From NCBI GenBank assembly GCA_039545355.1, contig BCJJ01000008.1, positions 1,537,004 through 1,601,003 of the forward strand: a stretch of 64,000 nucleotides of DNA, written 5' to 3'. Below, in pieces: positions 21,780 through 31,851 of this stretch. The stretch's first letter is position 1; every line of letters begins with the position of its first letter. Made by a program: the position numbers and the translations under genes. The notes under the pieces are model-generated. The model made no database searches, was not told the DNA's origin, and was given only the letters and a program-made list of their open reading frames with translations. The stretch comes from Trichosporon coremiiforme (lineage: Eukaryota > Basidiomycota > Tremellomycetes > Trichosporonales > Trichosporonaceae).

Positions 21780-22437
21780 ATAGTGCCATGGTGCCGTGGC
21801 CGTACAGCGCGCCCGCGCCCCCCGCCGCCCAAGCCCAGCCTGCACTATACGTGCCCCTCGCCCTCACCCGCCTACGGCCATTCACCTCGCCGTCCACCGT
21901 AGGACCTCTACCACCTCCCGGTCCCGGTCCACCTCGACATCTCAGTCCACTCTGCACTCTGCTCTCTATCCTGTCCAAGTCTGCCTCCTCGCCATCAACT
22001 CACATCCCGCCAAACCAACAATCCCCTGCAATCTATCCCCGCCCCTCCCCCTCCTCCATAGACTCTGTCCACCCGACTCTATCGCCCCATCACACCCACC
22101 CGCCCTCCGTCCGACTCACCCTCCCGTCTCCATCTCGACACCCTCCGCTCCCCGTCTGGTACGCGTACTCATATCCCACCATCGTGTATCATTTGACATC
22201 GCCGCCCGCCCACCACCCTCCCCTGTCACGGCCGCCCCCGCTGCCCCTCACTTTCTGCCCGACCACAACGCACACGGCCAGCAAGCACACGCCAACACGT
22301 CAGCGACACATTGGCGCAGCCACCCTTCCTCCATCCCACTCCTAACGTCTCGAGCGTGACCAACGTCTACCTCATTTTTGCATAACGCCGATTCGATCAC
22401 TGTCCCTTCTCCGTCGCCCCCCTCTCCACCACCCATC
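21780..22437 (+). promoter_or_regulatory. Pyrimidine-rich leader upstream of RAC1
   Basis: From about 21800 to the RAC1 ATG the plus strand is dominated by C and T (runs such as ccccctcctcc), giving two overlapping Pro/Ser/His-rich open frames of about 185 codons that are best explained by composition. It probably combines core promoter and 5' UTR. Confidence 0.45.
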
Positions 22438-23488
22438 ATGGCCGCCACTCGCAGCATCAAATGTGAGCACAAGCATGGGTGCCCGGGCACTCAGACGCGC
22501 GCGGTGCTAACGAACAGGCGTCGTAGTGGGAGACGGTGCTGTCGGCAAGGTGAGTTTGTGTGTGTGTGTGTGCACCAACCCCTCGCGACGCGATCGGCGC
22601 ACCATCAGCACACACAAAAGAGCATGTCCACTGACGACCCAGACCTGCCTGCTCATCTCGTACACGACCAACGCGTTCCCCGGCGAATATGTCCCCACCG
22701 TGTTCGACAACTACAGCTCCCAGGTCATCGTGGATGGCATGACTGTCAGCCTCGGATTGTGGGACACGGCCGGTCAGGAGGACTACGATCGTCTCCGCCC
22801 CCTGTCATACCCCCAGACGGACGTCTTCCTGCTCTGCTTCTCGGTCGTGTCACCAGCATCATTTGAGAACATCAGGACCAAGGTGGGTTTACACTGCACA
22901 CGTTTCACTTGGACCGGCACTGACGTTTCCCAGTGGGAGCCGGAAATCAGACATCACTGTGAGTGGCCAACACAGCCGCCTTCTGTGACGCGGCATTGGC
23001 AGCCTCGAGCGGAACTTGGCAAGCGCGGAGGATCGCGACGCGCTGTTAGGAGGAGAATCTAGCGTCCAAGCCGTTTCGGCCAGCGACGCGCCCGCGAATC
23101 GCTCTTATCGGCGGTTTCATTGGACTGTTATCGCCCGACCTTCTGTGACGCATTGTGTGCTAACGCTTAGCCCCCGGCACGCCCATCATCCTTGTCGCGA
23201 CCAAGCTGGACCTGCGAGAGGACCCCGTGGCGATCGAGAAGATGCGCGAGAGGCGGCAACAGCCTGTGCAGTACGCGCAGGGCCTTGCGATGCACAACGA
23301 CATCAAGGCCGCACGGTACCTGGAGTGCTCTGCTCTGACGCAGATGGGCCTGAAGACTGTGTTCGACGAGGCGATCCGCACCGTCCGTGAGTGTCCCGTT
23401 GCTCTCTCGACGGACCAACTGACATCCAGTGAACCCCGGCCGCCGCTCTGGCAAGCCCAAGCAGCGATCCGGCTGTGTGCTGATGTAA
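22438..23488 (+). CDS. RAC1: Rho-family small GTPase Rac1
   Basis: Six exons (22438-22462, 22518-22549, 22643-22882, 22934-22958, 23171-23386, 23430-23488) join in phase to 198 aa. The product shows the P-loop [11 protein letters not shown], switch [10 protein letters not shown], switch [22 protein letters not shown], the TKLDL guanine motif, and [18 protein letters not shown], which favours Rac over Cdc42 or Rho1. The tail [12 protein letters not shown] has a CAAX box for prenylation. Rac1 cycles between GDP and GTP at the plasma membrane to direct polarised growth, actin and NADPH-oxidase/PAK signalling. Intron 4 (22959-23170, 212 nt) is several times longer than most introns here. The residue after HH is serine, where many Rac proteins have cysteine. 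The final CAAX residue is Met rather than the more usual Leu. Confidence 0.93.
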
Positions 23489-23987
23489 CTGCGGCACCGC
23501 CTTGACACTTTAACTACAATATACGACCCAGACGTCCTCGACCTACTGAGTTCCTACAGCCTACCCATGTCTTGCTCCTAATACCTCGCCGGCATCCCTC
23601 GCGGCGTCTTTTTCTTTCTTCTCTCTTGCCACCTACCTACAGCTACAGCTACACAGCCATCTCAAACTCACGAGCTTGTTTCCGTTCTTGTACTACCACC
23701 GAGAGCCCAGAGCTTCCCAGCAGCTCAAACTTGCAGAACTTGCGAGCCTTGCATCCATCCCCCGACCCACGACTAGCGACTGGCTGAATGCGGTCCTTCC
23801 TTGTCCATAGATAGGTTTAACGTGCGCGAGCCAAACGGTCCCCCTCACATGATGCAGAATAGTGCAGCAGCGAGCAAGGAGCGGCAGCCAGTACCAGTTG
23901 ACGTCTGTGAGTGGCTTGGCAGATTGCGGGTATGGCAGCAGCAGGGTATGTGGTACATTGTGAGTTTACTTGGGTTATTGTGTACGT
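23489..23987. other. Convergent 3' region between RAC1 and the pICln gene
   Basis: About 500 bp hold the two converging 3' UTRs. The first part is C/T-rich. No gene or structured element was recognised. Confidence 0.5.
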
Positions 23988-24936
23988 CTACTTGGTCTTG
24001 TCGGCCGACTCGGGCTCCTCAGCGTCGTCGAACTGAGCAGAGTTCCATCCAGTCGGGGGAGGGACGTTTCCCCAGTCGACCTTGTCCAGGAACGCCTCGA
24101 CCGGGTCTTCCTCGCCGTCATCGCCCTGGCATCAGCGATGTCCAGGCTGCTAGTAGGGGCGATACCGCGCATCAGGCCCCTGGAAATCACTCCTCACCCT
24201 TCCGATCTCGCCGTCGTCTCCGTCTTCCTCCTCTTCCTCGTCCTCTTCGGAATCTTCGGCAAGACCGAAGAAGTTGTTTGGCGTCCCGTCCGGGAGCAGG
24301 GACTCATGCAGCGCCGAGCACCTAGAGAGCGCAGAGAAGAGGGGTTGCACTGAGGTCAGCTACTTCGTTCCCCACTTAGCTGTCCCCCTGCCATCTCTAT
24401 CTCCCCAAGTTCAGAGGCGAAGGAGGAGATGCAGGGAAGGGGGATGAGGGAAACGTACATTGGTCCTCGGCAACGTAAATCTGCATCTCGGCCAGCGTCA
24501 TGAACTCTTCTTCTTCGCCGCCGTTCGCGGCTCCATTGGCCGGAGGCGAGTCGTCAATCTGGCAGTAGATGTGCGCTGGCGTAGCACCCGCCGGAGTGAG
24601 AGCATGGAGGGTCAGGTCCTGGTAGGGCAGCGTCCAGCCCTGTCCGGCGTCGCCATCGATCGTGGAGGGAAGAAAGGTAACAGACCTGTCATTAGCTCTT
24701 ACCATACCATTCCAGCTATGCAATGCGGTGCTCTATACTCACTGCTCCGTGACAAACAGCGTGCCGGTCGTCTTGCTCCAGCTCGTCCAAGACGGCACGT
24801 TCATCTCGACCTCGGCGGAACCCTGCCAGTGCAGCACCGGCGGGATGTCGGCAAAGTTCTGCGGCGTGACCGAGGTCAGATCGTCGTGCTCGGGCTGCGA
24901 GACTGAGGGCGGTGGCGTGCGCGTTCGTTCCAGCAT
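23988..24936 (-). CDS. Methylosome subunit pICln-like protein
   Basis: Four exons (24936-24743, 24685-24459, 24349-24198, 24125-23988) join in phase to 236 aa, the size of animal pICln (about 237 aa). The N-terminal half has the PH-like pICln core: GSAEVEMNVPSWTSWSKTTG, LFVTEQSVTFLPS, WTLPYQDLTLHAL, IYCQID, then an acidic loop and FMTLAEMQIYVAEDQ. LFSALSRCSALHESL follows, then a long acidic tract. It ends with WGNVPPPTGWNSAQFDD and a further acidic tail. pICln works with the PRMT5 methyltransferase to chaperone Sm proteins into spliceosomal snRNPs in the cytosol. The third exon's acceptor (CTCAG at 24351-24350) was chosen because the nearer TCTAG breaks the frame. The ATG at 24936 is the first in frame. 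It is divergent from GEP4. Confidence 0.85.
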
Positions 24937-25290
24937 GGCGTATGTGCTGTAGGTGAGGTCACCTGCAGCGTGCGTCAACAAATATCGCCAGAAGGGCCTC
25001 CACCAGCCGTCTCGTATCTGCTCCCGCTAATGACGTTCGGTCACATATCTTCTAATCTTTCCTCGCATGTTACTAATCCCTACACTTGGGCAATCTAATA
25101 CCGAGCTTAAGAGCCAGCTCGCTACTTTGGCTCGCGTCCAGGAGATGCCGGGCGTACCTGTCCCCGTCTCCGAGGTTTATGACGACCTTCCGGCGTTCCT
25201 TTCCGCGCACCTTTCCCATCACCCCATCTACGATCTCGTCGACAAAAGCGCATGAAAGAGGACGCCTGAGCTGCTGCTACTGCTGGTACC
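24937..25290. promoter_or_regulatory. Divergent promoter between the pICln gene and GEP4
   Basis: 354 bp separate the two start codons. An ATG at 25067 on the plus strand starts an open stretch that stops at 25255 and is not linked to GEP4. No clear TATA box was seen. Confidence 0.35.
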
Positions 25291-26721
25291 ATGCCGCTCA
25301 AGCTCCCCGCGCCGATACTCCACCTCGAGGCATTCTTCCGCCCCTCCCTCCTGCGGCCGGACATTAAAGCGGCCTCGGTCGACAATGTCGACTGGCACGG
25401 GCTCCGGCGCGCGGGCTGGAACGCCGTCGTGATCGACAAGGACAACTGTCTCGTGAGCTGCTGATGCCACGTCCCAGCTATGCGTTACTGACGCTCTCAG
25501 ACCCTTCCCAATGTCGACAAGATCTGGCCCCCGTTCGCGCCCGGATGGGAGAACTGCAAGCGCGCCTTCCCTGGCCGAACACTGATCGTGTCCAACTCGG
25601 CAGGATCCTCGAAGGATCGGGGCGGCATCGGCGCCGAGTCCCTCAGTATGCAGCTGCAGGCTCCCGTTCTCGCGCACCGGCGGCCAAAACCCGCCTGCGC
25701 GTCCGACATCATCGATTTCTTCACGGGCCGCCTGCCCCTCCGCACAGGAAGGGAGATTAATCCCGCTGTCCAGGCGGCTGCGAAGGAGGAGGACGCCGCC
25801 GAGAGGTTCCTGCTGGACCGGTGGAGGGGGGACGTCGAGCATGGTCCCCTGTGTGGCGAGCTGCAAAAACCTGTCAAGGAAGGCGTGGATGACCTCGAGG
25901 CGAAAATGGTCGCGGCGCAGCATGCCGGATCAGAGCGATATAACAAGGAGCCAGAGCAGCCGGAGAAGGCGGAGGACCAGGCTGCGGCAAGCAGCCAGCG
26001 CGACGCGAAACGATCAGCGCACGACAACGAGGTCGACAAGGCGGCGCAGCGCGAGGAGCCTGAGAAGACGCACAAGTTCCCGGCCACGGCTCAGGGGGAG
26101 GTCGAGCCGCTGCGCGTCCTCGTCGTCGGAGACCGGAAGTTCACCGACGTCCTCCTCACCCGCCGGCTGGCGCTGTACCCCGATGTTGTTGCGCTCAGCA
26201 TCCAGACGACGAACCTCCCGCAGCCGAAGGACGTCAAGCTCCTCCGGAAACTGGAGGACCGCCTCGCTGGGCCCAAGGAGGACCCCGCCGGCGCGCCGTG
26301 GGAGGCGTACGTCCGCGTCGACCCGCCACCGCCGCCCCCGCCGACGCTGAAGGAGCGCCTGTCGCCGAGCTACATCCTCGCCGAGCCCGGACCCCCTGTG
26401 ATTTGGTACGACGCGCGGACATGGCGATGGCGTCCGATCCTGGCCGCGACTTTGAACGGTCTTGGACGGGGCATCAGCTGGCTTTCCATTGAGGGTGCGA
26501 AGGGTGCTAAGGCCGCTTCGATCTGGTCGGTGGCCAAGTTAAAGGAGGCGAACGAGCACCGCAAGATCCGCGCGGCTGAGCGCGCGAAGGAGCAGGCGGC
26601 CAAGGAGCACGAGGAGAAGGCGCAGCAGGCCGAGGAGAAAAAGAACGACCAGGGAGAACTCCAGGCCCTCCTCAAGCCCAAGCAGGCTGTTAAGGGCGAG
26701 GTCACCGAGCTCGTGAGGTAG
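25291..26721 (+). CDS. GEP4: Phosphatidylglycerophosphatase (HAD family, Gep4-like), mitochondrial
   Basis: Two exons (25291-25452, 25501-26721; 48-nt intron) encode 460 aa. HAD motifs appear in order: motif I VVIDKDNC (nucleophile and general acid Asp), motif II TLIVSNSAGSSKD, a motif III lysine in HRRPKPAC, and motif IV VVGDRKFTDVLL. The HxxKPxC-like and GDRxxTD signatures are characteristic of Gep4, which removes phosphate from phosphatidylglycerol-phosphate in the cardiolipin pathway at the matrix face of the inner membrane. The protein is more than twice the length of yeast Gep4 (about 185 aa). About 130 mostly charged residues (Glu/Lys/Ala/Gln-rich) are inserted between motifs III and IV. 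A C-terminal extension of roughly 170 residues includes WYDARTWRWRPIL, a possible membrane-associated segment, and a Lys/Glu/Ala coiled coil. Start ATG 25291 gives the expected short N-terminus MPLKLPAPILHLEAFFRP. Confidence 0.88.
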
Positions 26722-27445
26722 AGCACGTAACAGCATCTAGATGGACCATCGCATGCACACTTACCAGTTTCACAGAGGCGGGCCCAGTCATGCGGTTTTG
26801 AGGCACACCATTCCAGCAGGACGTCTTGCCGATGTTGGCGAACTCGGGCAGGCTACCTATTCTCGCGGGCAACCTGGCCGACGCTGGCGAGCTCGGGTCT
26901 CGCAGGCTGTGGCGGTCTTCATCCATGTTTCGGGACATCCCGTGCGGCCCTCGGCTCGTCGTACTCCGCTTTGGGCTGCGCTGGCTTTTGCTAATCCGCA
27001 GGTGATGCTGGGGAGTGCCTGCCCCTCTGACTGCTTCAGGCATCGGACTTGTTGCAATTCAGTGGGTGGGCACCGTTGATTGTGGCAATGAGGCGCATTC
27101 ATCGACTCATGTTCTCGACCTCATTGCGGACAGGGGAACTCCACTTTTGGGCGAGCTCATCTCACTAACACTCGCATCTCGCTGCGCCGTGTATCCTGCG
27201 GAATTTTGCTTGATCAGTAGAAACTGCTAGTGACCGTCTGAGATGTTGGGCGAAAAGTGGTGGAGGCAGGCGGGCATGAACGACATCCCCGAGCCGCGAC
27301 CAGGGGTCTTAATGAAGGGCCACATGCTGACGCTAGACCGCACTACACGGCTTGTGCTGTGGCAGTGCGCCGTCTCAACGAACCTTCATGCCTATGAGGG
27401 CTCCAAATCTCGCCGCTGAACGCATCAATCAACTCGACTCCACCC
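26722..27445. other. Intergenic region between GEP4 and the GH5 relic
   Basis: About 720 bp. If the adjacent GH5 relic was once complete, its 5' half (signal peptide and first barrel strands) should lie here. I looked in all plus frames and found no recognisable remnant. Confidence 0.45.
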
Positions 27446-28200
27446 ATGCGCATCCTCAACTTCACCCCCGCCATACTGCTCGGCACAGCGGCCTACAAGG
27501 GTGCGCACACCGGCCTGGTCTGGAGGGAGTTCTGGGACCTCATGAGTGCCTTCGATGTGCAGAACGAGCCTTTCTTCAACCCGAAAGGTAAATGCACCGT
27601 TTCAGACCGAGAGGGCAAGAACAGGCTCTGCGACCGTGCAACAAACATGCGCAAGGTCCTCGGCCCCGCCAACCCCATCAAGATCGCCAGCGGTGGTATC
27701 GGCGGCAGCGCAGGAAACGGTTGCCCATTCCTCAACAAGACCATGGATTGTGGCGCTCTTGGCGTCATTGGTTGTAAGTGTGCACTCGCGGAAGATCCAC
27801 TGACCCAGTAGTGCATGTGTGCGCTGGCAAAGGAGGGACAGGAATCAGCCAGTTCTTCGATGATTGGAAGAAGAATGGCGGCAAGGGCAAGCTTCTGTTC
27901 GTCGAGGAACTCGGCCTCGCTTGGCGCCTGATTACCGGGCCGACCTGTAAGAACAAGAGTCCACCCGATGCGAAGAAGTGGACATTACCGAGGAATTTGA
28001 GGCATCCACCGAGAGGGCGTGCCTTGGCTGTCGCGGATGATCTTGCCTGACCCCCGTCCCCGAAAGCCAGGCTAGCTTCTTTGGCGACTGTGACCCCAAT
28101 GACATCGCTTTCACCCACAAAGGCGTCATGTTCGAGCCTGCCCATGCGCGGTGCGTTGGATGTCAATATGATCAATGGCGGCTTCGTCATATGAGTAGTC
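27446..28200 (+). pseudogene. Truncated, frame-disrupted glycoside hydrolase family 5-like gene (relic)
   Basis: The frame from 27446 reads KGAHTGLVWREFWDLMSAFD then VQNEPFF, matching the fourth barrel strand of GH5 enzymes with the acid/base glutamate in NEP. It continues IKIASGGIGG and, across a 38-nt intron (27774-27811), GLHVCAGKGGTGISQFFDDW and LLFVEELG, where the nucleophile glutamate is expected. Further on, the remaining signatures sit in different frames: EEFEAST in one and GVPWLSRMILPD in another, with stops at 28048-28050 and nearby. A final DCDPNDIAFTHKGVMF-type block lies near 28087-28135. The signal peptide and first half of the barrel are missing. GH5 enzymes cleave beta-mannan or beta-glucan outside the cell; this copy should be inactive. 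An intact gene with unusual splicing is less likely, because no splice pair restores the GVPW frame. Confidence 0.6.
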
Positions 28201-28327
28201 TGCGGCGCCGAAACTCTTCAAGTTATTCCATTGTGCAGTATCAATTTCTGAGCGACATATATGACATTACCTTCTCTACAACTGTCTGAGCTTCTGACGT
28301 GTCTTCCTTTCAGCGACATCACGCTGT

Positions 28328-29836
28328 TTACACAGCAGTGGAGCTCACTCGCATCCCCGGATCAACCACCTCTGCGTCCTTCTCCGGGTATCTCTTCAGA
28401 GCCAGAGCAAACACGGTGGCAATAACGCCTATGAGCGCCATCCAGACCGTCGTCGCGCTCCAGCCGGGGACGTACCGCGGCGCATCCTTCGCAGGCCAGA
28501 GGAAGACGCCGTAGATTGACGCCGAGTTCTGTTCTTGTCAGCATGTGTCCACCCCCCAGTCCTCTCTGACTTACACCCAGAGCGTTCGCCAACGCGATAG
28601 CAACGGCACGTTTCTCGGCGGGATGCGTGATCACATTCGGCACCCACGTGAGTACGAGGGGACAGACGGCGTATACGGCGCCAAAGCCGAAGATGAGGAA
28701 CACGTACTGCACGATGTGCGTCGTAGTGGCGACGGTGACGATGAAGCAGGCCGCGCCAATAGTGGCCGCGATGGTGATGAAGAGCGGCTTGTTCCTTCGC
28801 CAGTCGGAGCAGAAGCAGAACACGAGGATGTACACGAACGCAGCAGCGTACACGGGGATCGTGTGATACTGCGCGTCGTAGCCCTTCCAGCCCATTCCCG
28901 ACACGAGTGTGGGCACAAAGTACTGCACTGTCTGCGCGCCCGTGCACAGCATGTACAGCAGGACGAGAACCCAGGTGCGCCAGTCTCTGACTGTCATCTT
29001 GACAGCGGACCACTCCGAGGTCTTCTCGCCACCGGCAGTGTTGCCGAGCCCGTCAGCGGCGAGGCGCTGAGCCGCAAGCTGCCGCTCAGCGGAGGAGAGA
29101 AACTTGGTCGTCGCGGGCCAGTCGGGCATGAAGATCCAGGTGACGCAGCCGACGGCACTGGAGCCGACACCCTCGATGATGAACAGCCATTGCCAGCCCT
29201 TGAGCCCGCGAGCGCCTTCGAGGTGTTGCGTGATCAACCCGGCCAGAAGGCCAGAGAAGGCGCCACTAACCGCCGTGGCGGTGTAGTAGATCGCATAACG
29301 AGACGACAGCTCATACCGCCTGTACCATGAGGAGAGGTAGAACGCGACTCCAGGAGCGAAGCCGGCCTCGACGACGCCGAGGCAGAATCGCACAGCAGCC
29401 AGCTGCTTCCAGTTACTCGTTGCGGCCATGCTCGCGCTGACGCCGCCCCAGATCACGCAGAGGATGGAGAGGTAGAGCGATGGCCGGCAGCGCGTGATGA
29501 GGAGGTTGGAGGGCACCTCGAAGATGACGTATGAGATGAAGAATACGAGCAGCACGACCGAGTACTGGTCCGACGTCATGCCGAAGTCCTTCTCGAGGCC
29601 GCCCGTCTTTGCGTTGCCGATGTTCGCGCGGTCCAAGTATGAGAGCGTGTAGAGTACCCAGATGCATGGCTGTGGTTAGTTTTGAAGGCAACAGTTGAGG
29701 AACGTACGACAATACGCATGTCGATCTTTCGAACGAGGGCCTTCTCCTCCGGCGAGCCAGGGACGTAGGTACTCGTAGCAGTTTCTTGCCACAGCTCATC
29801 GTGCTTCTCATGGAGGTCGAGAGAGTTGGTGCCCAT
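28328..29836 (-). CDS. MFS transporter, anion:cation symporter (allantoate permease/Dal5-like) family
   Basis: Three exons (29836-29708, 29669-28575, 28528-28328; introns 38 and 46 nt) join to 474 aa. After a hydrophilic N-terminus the first helix reads CIWVLYTLSYLDRANIGNAK, the diagnostic 'LDRANIGNA' of the anion:cation symporter family. It is followed by YVIFEVPSNLLITRCRPSLY, RFCLGVVEAGFAPGVAFYLS and WYRRYELSSRYAIYYTA, as in Dal5-type permeases. About twelve membrane segments can be seen, with a central loop near SAERQLAAQRLA. Relatives import allantoate, nicotinate, biotin precursors, or sugar and hydroxy acids. Substrate cannot be read from sequence. The gene is divergent from the DenD-like dehydrogenase, which would fit a carboxylate or sugar-acid substrate (inference). 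Confidence 0.88.
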
Positions 29837-30689
29837 CTTGAGGTACGGGCGAGGTTGGAGATGTCCGTAGCAGGCCGCCGCCCGTGCATGCACTCGAGGT
29901 CTTATATGGGACGCCACCGATGGGCAGCGTGATGCATGGCTATGCGGCGCTTCGCAACAGAAGCGGACTGTTGTTCCTCCTCACTCCGCAGTGGACTTAG
30001 TGGTAGCCGTCTGTTGCCGTTATGCATTCGGCAACTTGTTAAGATCCGCATCCTCCGAGATCCCGGCCTGCTCGAAGCTTCAGTTCTAGAAGTCATCTGA
30101 CTTACGCACGAGGGGAGAGGGCAGAGAGCGTGTGCTCTATAAAACCCTGGTGGAGCTAAACAAAGACACGGACTATGGTGGGCAAGCCCCCGGCATCATT
30201 GAAAAGGACAGCAAAAGCCCATAGAGGAGACGTCTCCGCTTCGCCGTTGCGGACATAGGGCAGCGCAGGATTACAGCAACCGCGGATGTGGAGCTCGGCC
30301 GACTTGGTGGAGGGGAAGATGATCAAGCAGCTCTCGCAAACTGGGCGTGAGGCTGATGCTGCCGCGGATACCAACATCGGTAACCTGAGTTGTTAGGTGG
30401 TCATGTTCCTGTTCCGGATCTCGGCCGGGCACACCGTCCAGAAACCCCACAGGAGTCTCCACTTGAGTGCTCTGCAGAGCCTGCTGAGCAGTCGGCAAAC
30501 TCTGCGCCTTCCATCGGTCAGATGATGCTAACAAAATGTCGCTTGCCCACTTGCAATCTCGTACCTCGTCGGCAGATCAATACGCCGACCCGTTCTCGGC
30601 ATTCAATCGGCAACTGGCGGTTACTCCCACCCATGTCGCCAGTCCCATAAATACACACTCTCACTCTCTCCTCTCCCACAGCAGAGACC
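29837..30689. promoter_or_regulatory. Divergent promoter region of MFS transporter and DenD-like gene
   Basis: 853 bp lie between the two start codons. A TATA-like ataaatac sits near 30647, about 40 bp upstream of the DenD-like ATG, followed by the CT-rich tract cactctcactctctcctctc. A second TATAAAA-type site is near 30138. An arrangement with TATA boxes suggests regulated rather than housekeeping expression. Confidence 0.45.
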
Positions 30690-31718
30690 ATGACAATCGA
30701 GCGCAACGTTGTCCTCATCACTGGCGCCGGCGGCTGGCTCGGCGGCGTCCTCGCCTCCCAACTCCTGTCTGACCCCAAGACGCCGAACATCAAGCTCATT
30801 CTTGCCGACATCGTCGAGCCGAAAGTTCCCGCCAATGCTCCGTCCAGTTCCGTAATCACGCTGAAGGCGGACCTTTGCAACCCCACCGCCATCGACTCGC
30901 TCTTCACCACCGAGTTCGGCACCCCGGATACCGTGTACTGCATGCACGGCATCATGTCCCGTGGCAGCGAGGACAACTTCGACCTCGGCTTGCGTGTCAA
31001 TGTCGACTCCGTCCGCTCCTTGCTGGACCGAGCCCGCGACGCTAGTGCAACGACAGAGGCACCGCTCAAGTTCATCTTTACCTCGAGTTTGGCAGTGTAC
31101 GGCGGCCCGCTCCCCGAGGTGGTCACGCCTGCCACAATCGCAACACCAGAGGGCGCGTACGGGTGCGGCAAGCTCGTGGCCGAGCTCCTCGTGAACGAGT
31201 ACACGCGGCGCGGCTTTGTCGATGGTCGAATCCTGCGCTTGCCCACCATCGTCGTCCGCCCTGGCCCGCCCTCAGCCGCAACCTCCGCTTTCATCAGCGG
31301 TATAATCAGGGAACCCCTTCATGGCGAGGAAGCCCTCTGCCCCGTCGGCAACAGCCTGGACTCGCCCGAACTCGGCCTCGAGGCGTGGGTCGCGTCCCCT
31401 GAGACTACTGTCCAGAACTTTGTCGTCGCGAAGCATGTGCCCGCCGATAAGTTCCTGAGCCACACTAGGGTCGTTTGTTTGCCGGGGTTCACGACGACGG
31501 TGCGCGAGGAATTGGAGGCGCTGCGAGAGGTAGCGGGCGAAGAGGCGCTGAAGCTGGTAAAGTTCAAGGACGACCCGACGAATCGGAGAATTGTCTCGAG
31601 CTGGCCGGCCAAGTTTGACAACACGTACGCGCTAGGACTGGGCTTTGAGGTGGATCGGGGAGGCATGGTGCCGATTGTGCGCCGTTTCCAGGCGGCCGTC
31701 AAGGCTGGCGAGGTGTGA
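30690..31718 (+). CDS. NAD-dependent short-chain/epimerase-type dehydrogenase, DenD (D-erythronate dehydrogenase)-like
   Basis: An intronless frame of 342 aa starts at MTIERNVVLITGAGGWLG, a Rossmann GxxGxxG motif. The block FIFTSSLAVYGG and the catalytic YxxxK in GAYGCGKLVAELLVNEYTRR identify the extended SDR superfamily. RLPTIVVRPGPPSAATSAF, IIREPLHGEEALCPV and the C-terminal RIVSSWPAKFD resemble bacterial DenD, which oxidises D-erythronate at C2 as the first step of tetronate breakdown. Proteins of this type are also annotated simply as NAD-dependent epimerase/dehydratase in fungi. The absence of introns in an intron-bearing neighbourhood, together with the bacterial-type family, allows for a transferred gene, but this is not shown. 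It sits head-to-head with the MFS transporter. Substrate is an inference from family. Confidence 0.8.
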   Translation: MTIERNVVLITGAGGWLGGVLASQLLSDPKTPNIKLILADIVEPKVPANAPSSSVITLKADLCNPTAIDSLFTTEFGTPDTVYCMHGIMSRGSEDNFDLGLRVNVDSVRSLLDRARDASATTEAPLKFIFTSSLAVYGGPLPEVVTPATIATPEGAYGCGKLVAELLVNEYTRRGFVDGRILRLPTIVVRPGPPSAATSAFISGIIREPLHGEEALCPVGNSLDSPELGLEAWVASPETTVQNFVVAKHVPADKFLSHTRVVCLPGFTTTVREELEALREVAGEEALKLVKFKDDPTNRRIVSSWPAKFDNTYALGLGFEVDRGGMVPIVRRFQAAVKAGEV

Positions 31719-31851
31719 GCCGTAGCGTAACGAGACAAGCAGTGTCCGTAGGCGATGCATACGGTTCGCATTAATCGAGCGATGTGGCAGTCAGTTTCCG
31801 TTAGCATTTGTCAGTGTCCAGGAACGCAGTACCCGATACATATACAACATG

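Noticed and set aside
21788..22359. Two overlapping plus-strand frames of about 185 codons before RAC1
   Set aside because: Both are products of the same pyrimidine-rich leader; two overlapping frames of equal quality argue for composition, not coding.
15373..22437. Idea that the gene-free zone is a centromere
   Set aside because: No retroelement remnants or other centromere hallmarks were seen; sequence alone cannot support it.
25228..25923. 231-codon minus-strand frame opposite GEP4
   Set aside because: Shadow of GEP4; HAD motifs are clear on the plus strand.
27241..27420. Short plus-strand frame (MLGEKWWRQAG) just upstream of the GH5 relic
   Set aside because: It showed no GH5 N-terminal motif and ends after about 58 codons, so I did not join it to the relic.
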